From NCBI GenBank assembly GCA_016714795.1, contig JADKCA010000002.1, positions 310,001-374,000 of the forward strand: DNA of 64,000 nt, written 5' to 3'. This document shows positions 58,264 to 64,000 of this stretch, piece after piece. Source of the stretch: Sphingomonadales bacterium. GTDB taxonomy: Bacteria > Pseudomonadota > Alphaproteobacteria > Sphingomonadales > Sphingomonadaceae. The position numbers and the translations under genes were made by a program. The notes beneath the pieces were generated by a model. It was given only the letters and a program-made list of their open reading frames with translations. It searched no databases and was not told the origin of the DNA. Numbering within the stretch: position 1 is the stretch's first letter; every line of letters begins with the position of its first letter.

Positions 58264-58821
58264 CTATTTGGCGCGACGGACCACCAGATAGAGTGCACCG
58301 CTACCGCCATGGCGGGGATGGGCCGCGCGGATGGCGGCGATATGCGAACCCCAGGGGCCGGCTGCGATCCAGTCCACCACAGAAGCGCGGATGACGCCAC
58401 GCGTGGTGGGTGGCAGGCGGGGATTGTCGCGTGCGGGCCGCCCGGTGATCAGCAGCACCAGCCGCGCGCCCTGCCGGATCGCTTCGCCCAGTGCATGATC
58501 CAGCAGGGCATGCGCCCCGTGGAGATTATGGCCATGCAGGTCGATCGTCCGGTCTGGTGCGACGCTGCCCTTGGCAAGGCGCTTGTCCCACCCGCCGTCC
58601 AGCGTGTTGGCATGGGGGCGGGGCGGGGCGAGCGGCGGCTTGACGTTTGCCTTGCCCGCACCGTTCGGCTTGGCAGGCGCAAAAGAGAGCGGCAGCGCCT
58701 CAGCAGGGTCGGTGCGGATCGGCAAAGCGGGCAGCGCAGGCAGCCGCCGCCCCTTCATCGGCGTCACCGAGTCCGCCACCTTGCGCCACAGCGCAATATC
58801 TTCAGGGCTGAGGCGTGCCAT
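58264..58821 (-). CDS. Smr domain (MutS2-like) endonuclease-fold protein
   Basis: A 185-residue protein starting MARLSPEDIALWRKVADSVT at ATG 58821. After a disordered Pro-rich middle, the Smr domain shows RTIDLHGHNLHGAHALLDHAL (LDLHG-like motif), LVLLITGRPAR and HGGSGALYLVVRR (the GGxGAxxVxLRR-type motif). Smr proteins are usually RNA/DNA-binding nucleases. Its start overlaps the mltA end by 20 bases. Confidence 0.9.
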   Translation of the reverse strand: MARLSPEDIALWRKVADSVTPMKGRRLPALPALPIRTDPAEALPLSFAPAKPNGAGKANVKPPLAPPRPHANTLDGGWDKRLAKGSVAPDRTIDLHGHNLHGAHALLDHALGEAIRQGARLVLLITGRPARDNPRLPPTTRGVIRASVVDWIAAGPWGSHIAAIRAAHPRHGGSGALYLVVRRAK

Positions 58822-60091
58822 TGGCCTTGGCCGCCTGAATGCGGGCCAGAGCGCCCTTGGGAAGCAGGATGAAGGCCACACCCTTGGCAGACATGCCGCC
58901 CGCTGTTGCGCGTGCATTGGCCCCCGCACCCCAGAAGGTATCGAACCGGTTGGAGCCCTTGATGGCCCCGCCCGTATCCTGCGCGATCCAGATGCCGTCT
59001 GCATCGGCGCGGTCCATGGAGAGCAAAACGGGCGCACCAAGCGGCACATAAGCGGGGTCCACTGCCACGCTGCCGCCAGGCGTGAGCGGCAGGCCCAGCG
59101 CGCCCAAGGGTCCTGCGCCGGTCAGTTCCTTGAAGAAGACCCAGCTCCTATTCTCGCGCATGATAGCGGTGCCTTCCGCCGGGTGCGTCCTGATCCAGTT
59201 GATGATGCCCTGCATCGTCGCTTCACCGGGGGCGAGCAGGCCGCGTTCGCGCATCAGCTTGCCGATGGCGGTATAATCCCTGCCATTCTGCCCGTCATAG
59301 CCGATCCGCATCACCGAACCGTCTGGCAAGCGCAGGCGACCTGAGCCCTGCACTTGCAGGAAGAAGAATTCGGCAGCATCGGCGGCCCACGCAATCTCCA
59401 GTCCTCGCCCGGCAAGCGCACCTTGATCAATCGCGGCGCGGTCTGCATAGGGCACAAAGCTGTTGCCCTTCACCTGACCCCGGATCTTCTTGCCTTTCAG
59501 CGTTTCTGAAAACTGGCCGAGGTCAATCTCCACCAGTTCGGGCGGACGGCGATAGACTGGCACGGCATAAGCGTCGCTTTGGGTGCGCGATCCCGCAATT
59601 TCGGGTTCGTAATAGCCGGTTGCAAAGGCCTTTCCGTCCGCCACCTGCACCACGTCAAACTGCTCTCCAAAGTAGCGCGCGGCATCACCATCCGGCCATG
59701 TCCGCGCAGCGGTGCAGGCCGCCTGCCAGTCAGCGGGTTGTGTCAGGCCCGAAGCATCGCTGCGTTTAACGAGCGATGGGCAGGAAACGCGGAAGGCGGT
59801 CAATGCTTTTGTTTCGCGGCCTGCGGTCAGTCCGCTTGAAACACTGACAGGGGCTGCAATCACGCCCGCCGCCAATGCCGATGCGCTGCCTGCCGCGATG
59901 ATGGCGGGCGCTGCAGCAACCGGCGTTGATGCAACCGGGCGGACCACCGGGTCGGCAGGCTGGCCAAGCCCCGGCGTCGGTGCCTTCTGCACCTTGGGCG
60001 GATGGGTGGCAGAGGGGGGGACAATGCTGCCGCTGCACGCGGCAAGCAGCGCTGTTGCCATCAGCGTCAGGCCGGTTCTTGCGGTTTGCAT
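58802..60091 (-). CDS. mltA: Membrane-bound lytic transglycosylase A
   Basis: Outer-membrane lipoprotein that cleaves peptidoglycan to anhydro-muropeptides. The 429 residues start MQTARTGLTLMATALLAAC with lipobox LLAAC. The MltA domain has FATGYYEPEIAGSRTQSDAY, VPYADRAAIDQGAL, AAEFFFLQVQGSGRL and ENRSWVFFKELTGAGPLGA. A C-terminal 3D domain follows (IWIAQDTGGAIKGSNRFDTFWG, catalytic Asp residues). A ~90-residue Ala/Pro linker precedes the domain. It is 7 bases downstream of the Tim44-like gene. Confidence 0.94.
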   Translation of the reverse strand: MQTARTGLTLMATALLAACSGSIVPPSATHPPKVQKAPTPGLGQPADPVVRPVASTPVAAAPAIIAAGSASALAAGVIAAPVSVSSGLTAGRETKALTAFRVSCPSLVKRSDASGLTQPADWQAACTAARTWPDGDAARYFGEQFDVVQVADGKAFATGYYEPEIAGSRTQSDAYAVPVYRRPPELVEIDLGQFSETLKGKKIRGQVKGNSFVPYADRAAIDQGALAGRGLEIAWAADAAEFFFLQVQGSGRLRLPDGSVMRIGYDGQNGRDYTAIGKLMRERGLLAPGEATMQGIINWIRTHPAEGTAIMRENRSWVFFKELTGAGPLGALGLPLTPGGSVAVDPAYVPLGAPVLLSMDRADADGIWIAQDTGGAIKGSNRFDTFWGAGANARATAGGMSAKGVAFILLPKGALARIQAAKANGTPQP

Positions 60092-60098
60092 GACCCGC

Positions 60099-60749
60099 TC
60101 AGGCTTCGTCGGTATCGACCAGCACCCAATTGGGGTCGGCAGACCGCAGCGTGCGCGCGAAGGTCCATTCGTCATGCGTGGTGATGGCATCGGTCAGCGA
60201 TCCGGCGACGACAACGCCTTCCCGGTCCCGCGTGACGGCGGCAATATCCGCGTCGAAGCGCACGGTGATGCGGGCCTCGCCATTGGTCAGTTCGGCGGCT
60301 GACACAGATGCGCGCTCAATGGCGACCAGACGGTTGTCCAGAACTTCACCTGCCGCTTCGCGTTCTGTCGCAGCTTCGGCAAAAGCATCACGCACATCGG
60401 ACGCGACGAAGCGCGACACCGAGTCGAGATCGCCCTTCCAGAAGGCTTCAAGGATCATCGCATAGGCGCTCTTTGCGCCGTCGATGAATTCATCAAGCTG
60501 AAAACTGCGGTCTGCTGCTGCAATCGCGCGAATTCCGGTCAGCGCATTTTCTTCCGCCAGCGTTGCCGCATTGACAGCGTTGCGCACGAAATCGCGACTT
60601 TCGGCAGCCGGCTTGAGGTCCGCCGGCATGGGCTTGGGCTCTTCCGGGCGCGGGAAGCTCTGTTCATGGCCCGTGCGGCTCCCCAGCACCATGTAAAGGC
60701 GCAGGCCGAGAAACAGGGCGGCAGCTGCGAAAATGATGATGGCCGTCAC
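60099..60749 (-). CDS. Tim44/TimA family putative adaptor protein
   Basis: A 216-residue alphaproteobacterial relative of mitochondrial Tim44. It has one N-terminal membrane helix (AIIIFAAAALFLGLRLYMVLG), a charged linker, then the Tim44-like domain: GAKSAYAMILEAFWKGDLDSV, VRDAFAEAATEREAAGE and ITTHDEWTFARTLRSADPNW. The family is thought to act as an inner-membrane adaptor near the Sec pathway. The divergent secB gene across 148 bases is the usual neighbour. Confidence 0.9.
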   Translation of the reverse strand: MTAIIIFAAAALFLGLRLYMVLGSRTGHEQSFPRPEEPKPMPADLKPAAESRDFVRNAVNAATLAEENALTGIRAIAAADRSFQLDEFIDGAKSAYAMILEAFWKGDLDSVSRFVASDVRDAFAEAATEREAAGEVLDNRLVAIERASVSAAELTNGEARITVRFDADIAAVTRDREGVVVAGSLTDAITTHDEWTFARTLRSADPNWVLVDTDEA

Positions 60750-60897
60750 AGCGGGTCTCCGGGAATAATCAGATTGTCATATAGGATGAAGCGACCCATG
60801 TTTCAAATAGGCTTCCGGCGCAAGCGCACCATTGCCCCGCGCTTTCTGCACTGCTAGGCGCGCGGCAGTTCGTTTTTCACAGCAGGAAAGTCAGTTC

Positions 60898-61383
60898 ATG
60901 TCAGATGATGCGCTCGCCCAGATCGATGCCAATGGCGAAGACAACAGCCCCGCGATCGGCCTGATTGCGCAGTATATCAAGGATCTCTCGTTCGAAAATC
61001 CGAATGCGCCCGCCGTTTACCAGTGGCAGGGCCAGCCGCAGATCGACGTGCAGTTCAACATTGGTGTGCAGGTTGCCGGTGAAAATGTGCACGAAGTCGT
61101 GCTCAACATCAACGTCCGGGCCTCGTCCGCTGACAAGGTGGCTTATCAAGTGGAACTCGCTTTTGCCGGCCTGTTCGGCGCGCGCAACATTCCTGAAGAC
61201 CAGTTGCAGGCGTTCATGCTGATTGACGCGCCCGCCTTGCTCTTCCCCTTTGCGCGGCGCGTGGTGGCCGATGCGATCCGTGACGGTTCGTTCCCGCCGC
61301 TGCTGCTCGATCCCATCGATTTCCGTGCGCTCTACCTGCAACAGGCCGAAGCCGCGCAGGGCGAACCCCAAGGCAACGCGTAA
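60898..61383 (+). CDS. secB: Protein-export chaperone SecB
   Basis: Cytosolic tetrameric chaperone that keeps preproteins unfolded for SecA. The 161 residues start MSDDALAQIDANGEDNSPAI and show YIKDLSFENPNAP, VHEVVLNINVRASS, YQVELAFAGLFGARN and the late LLFPFARRVVADAIRDGSFPPLLLDPIDF, a signature of SecB. ATG 60898 is chosen because the upstream extension matches nothing. murJ follows 9 bases later. Confidence 0.95.
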   Translation: MSDDALAQIDANGEDNSPAIGLIAQYIKDLSFENPNAPAVYQWQGQPQIDVQFNIGVQVAGENVHEVVLNINVRASSADKVAYQVELAFAGLFGARNIPEDQLQAFMLIDAPALLFPFARRVVADAIRDGSFPPLLLDPIDFRALYLQQAEAAQGEPQGNA

Positions 61384-61392
61384 CCGCGTGCG

Positions 61393-62949
61393 ATGAAACT
61401 CGCTGGCGCAATGGGAACAATTGGCGGGCTGACCATGGTCAGCCGCGTCCTCGGGTTTCTGCGCGAAATGGTCGCAGCGCGGGTGCTGGGGGCAGGGCCC
61501 GCGGCAGAAGTGTTCGCGCTGGCCTTTCTGATGCCCAATCTGTTTCGTCGCCTGTTTGGCGAAGGGGCGTTTTCCAGCGGGTTTGTGCCGCTCTTTTCAA
61601 AGCGGTTGCGCGGCGAAAACGGCATGGAGGAAGCCAAGGCCTTTGCCGAGGAAATCCTTGCGGTTTTCGCGCCGGTTCTGATTCTCATCACGCTGGTGCT
61701 GATGGTGTCGATGGAAGGCTTTGTCGGCCTTTTGACCGATGCCAGCTGGAAGGCGGGTGACGGACGCACCCAGGCCGCCATCGAACTGACACGCATCACC
61801 ATGCCCTATATGGTGATGATCTGCCTCGTCTCGCTGGCGTCGGGCGTGGTCAATTCGCTCAACCGCTTTGCGGCGGCAGCCTTTGCGCCTGCTTTGCTCA
61901 ACTTCGCGCTGGTCGGCGCGCTGTTGCTGTTCCACGGCGGCGGCATGGAAACCGCGCGCGCCATGGCCTGGGCGGTGCTGGCGGGCGGCGTGTTGCAGAT
62001 CGGACTGCTCTGGTACAGCATGGTGAAAGCCGGAGTGCGGCTGCGCTTCCGGGCGCCGCGGCTGACGGCGGCCGTGAAGGAACTCGTGGTCCTGATCCTG
62101 CCTGCCTCGCTCGCCGGGGGCATTTATTATATCAGCCAGTTTTTCTACGCGCGCTTTGCGACAGGCATTGACGGTGCGTTGGTCTATCTGGGCCAAGCAG
62201 ACCGGCTCAACCAATTGCCGCTGGCCATCATCGGCTCTGCGTTGGGCACCGCGATACTGCCCGCTGTCAGTCGCGCGATTGCAGCCGACAATGGAGAGGA
62301 GGCCGCCACCATTCAGGGGCAGGCGGTCGATCTTGGCATGTTGCTCACACTGCCCGCCACCATCGCCTTGTGTGTGGCTGCACATCCGATTGCAGCCTTG
62401 CTCTATCAGGGTGGGCGCTTCACGGCGGAGGATGCGGCGAACACCGGGCTGGTGCTTTCCATTCTCGCCTCCGGCTTGCCGGCCTATGTGGGGATCAAGG
62501 TCCTGGTGCCGGGCTTTTACGCGCGCCAGCAGATGTGGACGCCAGTGCTGATCGGTGTGGCCTCGCTTATCATCGGCGTCAGCCTCAACTTCATCCTTGT
62601 GCCGCTTTATGGTTTGGCGGCGCTACCGTTCAGCACATCGTTCAGCGCATGGCTCAACATGGCGGCACTCTATGTCATGCTCCACGCGCGCGGCCATTTC
62701 CGGCTGACGGGGGGTGTGGCGTTCCGCGTAACGCGCCAGCTGGTCGCCGCGCTGGCGATGGGAGCTGTGCTCTGGGCGCTTCAGCGCGGTCTGGGGCCGC
62801 TTCTGCCGGATTCCAGTCTGGGCCGCCTGATCATGGTCGTGGCCATCGTGCCGGTGGGCGTGCTCGTCTATTTCGGTCTGGGCTGGGTGATTGGCGCCAT
62901 CGACAAGGATGATGTGCTTGTGCTGCTGAGGCGCAAAAAGGCCGCTTAG
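61393..62949 (+). CDS. murJ: Lipid II flippase MurJ
   Basis: Fourteen-helix MOP-superfamily flippase moving lipid II across the inner membrane. The 518 residues include GGLTMVSRVLGFLREMVAARVLG, FLMPNLFRRLFGEGAFSSGFVPLF, QLPLAIIGSALGTAILPAVSRAI and VGIKVLVPGFYARQQMWTPV, all family signatures. It is downstream of secB and upstream of trpS with a reverse-strand methyltransferase between them. Confidence 0.95.
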   Translation: MKLAGAMGTIGGLTMVSRVLGFLREMVAARVLGAGPAAEVFALAFLMPNLFRRLFGEGAFSSGFVPLFSKRLRGENGMEEAKAFAEEILAVFAPVLILITLVLMVSMEGFVGLLTDASWKAGDGRTQAAIELTRITMPYMVMICLVSLASGVVNSLNRFAAAAFAPALLNFALVGALLLFHGGGMETARAMAWAVLAGGVLQIGLLWYSMVKAGVRLRFRAPRLTAAVKELVVLILPASLAGGIYYISQFFYARFATGIDGALVYLGQADRLNQLPLAIIGSALGTAILPAVSRAIAADNGEEAATIQGQAVDLGMLLTLPATIALCVAAHPIAALLYQGGRFTAEDAANTGLVLSILASGLPAYVGIKVLVPGFYARQQMWTPVLIGVASLIIGVSLNFILVPLYGLAALPFSTSFSAWLNMAALYVMLHARGHFRLTGGVAFRVTRQLVAALAMGAVLWALQRGLGPLLPDSSLGRLIMVVAIVPVGVLVYFGLGWVIGAIDKDDVLVLLRRKKAA

Positions 62950-62959
62950 CGCCTCATGC

Positions 62960-63844
62960 CTAGCGCTTGCGCGCCGCCATGTAGAACCAGTCACCCGAAC
63001 CAAACCATGGCCCGATCTTGGCCACCGGCGCAAAAGCCAGCGCATAGGCTGCGCGCTTGGGCATCCGGGCGAGCGTGGACAACGTGCCGAAGCTATAGGC
63101 CAGATCAATGTTGATGTGGTGCACGGGGCCGGTCTCGAACCCGGCCTTCGCCAGCATGGCAGACAGCGTCTTGACCGAAAACTGGTAGAGATGGTGTGGT
63201 GGCTCCGGGTGCGGCCAGTAATCAAGCGCCTTGGCCAGCTTGAGTGACAGGCGCGGGAAGATGCCGTCAATATTGGGTGTGGAAACCACGAATGTGCCGC
63301 CCGGCTTGAGCAGGCGGTGGATCTCCGCCAGATCGCGCATCGGATCGGGCACATGCTCGATCACATCGAACATGGTGACGGTGTCATAGCTTTCGGGCGC
63401 GGCGGTGACGGCGTGGATATCTCCATCCGTCACGCTCAAGCCGAAATGGCCGCGCGCAAAATCAGCGGACGCGCGCGAAAATTCCACGCCCTCCACGTCA
63501 TAGCCAGCGGTGCGCGCCTGATCGAGAAACAGGCCGGTGGAACAACCCGCATCGAGCAACCTGCCCGGCTGCGTCCAGCGGCGGACCACCTCCAGATGCT
63601 TGGCGGCAACGCGCGTCATCCGCGCGAATTGGGGCGTGGCGGGATCATGCAGTTCGGTATGATAATCAGCGTCTGACTGGTACGACGCGGCCAGATCATC
63701 GGGCGTAGGCGGATTGGCGATATAGGCCAGCCCGCACTGAGCGCATTCCACCAGATCAAAATCGAACTTGGTGAAAACGGGCTTCGCCTGCGTAGACCCG
63801 CACGCGTTGCAGATCGCCTGACCATTGATGCTGCTCATATACAT
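62960..63844 (-). CDS. Class I SAM-dependent methyltransferase with N-terminal zinc ribbon
   Basis: A 294-residue methyltransferase. The N-terminus has a CxxC zinc ribbon (ICNACGS and ECAQCGLAYI). The Rossmann domain follows: GRLLDAGCSTGLFLDQART (motif I), YDTVTMFDVIEHVPDPMRDL (acidic motif and post-I) and LLKPGGTFVVSTPNIDGI. The C-terminal region is typical of O- or C-methyltransferases acting on nucleotide sugars or quinone intermediates. The substrate is not predictable. ATG 63838 is an alternative start. Confidence 0.85.
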   Translation of the reverse strand: MYMSSINGQAICNACGSTQAKPVFTKFDFDLVECAQCGLAYIANPPTPDDLAASYQSDADYHTELHDPATPQFARMTRVAAKHLEVVRRWTQPGRLLDAGCSTGLFLDQARTAGYDVEGVEFSRASADFARGHFGLSVTDGDIHAVTAAPESYDTVTMFDVIEHVPDPMRDLAEIHRLLKPGGTFVVSTPNIDGIFPRLSLKLAKALDYWPHPEPPHHLYQFSVKTLSAMLAKAGFETGPVHHINIDLAYSFGTLSTLARMPKRAAYALAFAPVAKIGPWFGSGDWFYMAARKR

Positions 63845-63958
63845 GGGGGAGGCATGTAGCAGGCAGGGGATAAGGATTGGTGAAGGGGCTCCCCCCTTGC
63901 ATCACAGCGCGGCAACGGGCATCGGGCGCGGGCAGATCAACCAGCGGACAAGTCCATC

Positions 63959-64000
63959 ATGCGCGTCGTTTCCGGCATCCAGCCTACGGGCAATCTTCAC
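63959..64000 (+). CDS. trpS: Tryptophan--tRNA ligase, 5' end only
   Basis: Only 14 codons are visible before the window ends: MRVVSGIQPTGNLH. This is the conserved N-terminus of TrpRS, where GIQPTGNLHIG leads into the HIGH-like motif. murJ, one gene to the left, is the usual neighbour of trpS in alphaproteobacteria. Identification rests on this short stretch plus context. Confidence 0.82.
   Translation, partial: MRVVSGIQPTGNLH

Overview
This window looks like a housekeeping chromosome segment from an alphaproteobacterium of the order Sphingomonadales; this is an inference. The evidence is high GC, an alpha-type 14-subunit complex I operon with separate nuoC and nuoD and a short nuoG, RNase J next to coaX and birA, a DUF1467 protein, SecB beside a Tim44-like protein, MurJ followed by trpS, CobT, and exosortase-A-associated glycan genes. 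Almost every base is in a recognisable gene. Apart from the RNase P RNA, no gene-free stretch exceeds about 250 bases.

Layout. 1-1674 (-): RelA/SpoT, cut by the left edge. 1809-20825 (+): the complete nuo operon (A-N), running with overlapping stops and starts into birA, coaX, rnj and a DUF1467 gene. Five nuo junctions carry extra material: a frameshifted NTF2-like gene plus an inverted repeat (D/E), a tiny membrane ORF (E/F), a retropepsin-like aspartic protease gene (F/G), and two different palindromic repeats (G/H and K/L). 20846-21535 (-): secG and tRNA-Gln(CUG). 21710-23433 (+): ppx and rlmE. 23436-26640 (-): cobT, proC and a YbjN gene. 26707-27093 (-): rnpB. 27169-29387 (+): glpX and a frameshifted diguanylate cyclase. 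29391-34245: a phosphate island made of sixA-like, pit and a DUF47/PhoU-like gene on (-), and phoR-phoU-phoB on (+). The two arms are separated by a four-unit array of Pho-box half-sites. No pst genes are present.

34373-43896: cell-wall hydrolase, beta-helix protein, DedA, glutathione synthase, a second GGDEF protein, yraN-rsmI, an LpoA-like lipoprotein, hemW and a CAP-domain protein. 44008-46244: a Pro/Ala-rich membrane protein, a MaoC dehydratase and an MscS channel. 47650-50555: a divergent exosortase-A-type O-glycosylation ligase and glycosyltransferase, flanked by a 49-aa ORF and a Pro-rich membrane protein. 50569-52114: two small sphingomonad-type genes divergent from an S24 repressor. 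52169-58257: tamA-tamB. 58264-60749 (-): smr, mltA and timA. 60898-64000: secB, murJ, a methyltransferase (-) and the start of trpS.

No CRISPR array, prophage or complete insertion sequence was seen. The most unusual items are the nuo junction cargo, the probable CTG start of birA, the Pst-less pho locus with its periodic Pho-box array, and the exosortase-type glycan cluster with its unannotated small ORF.
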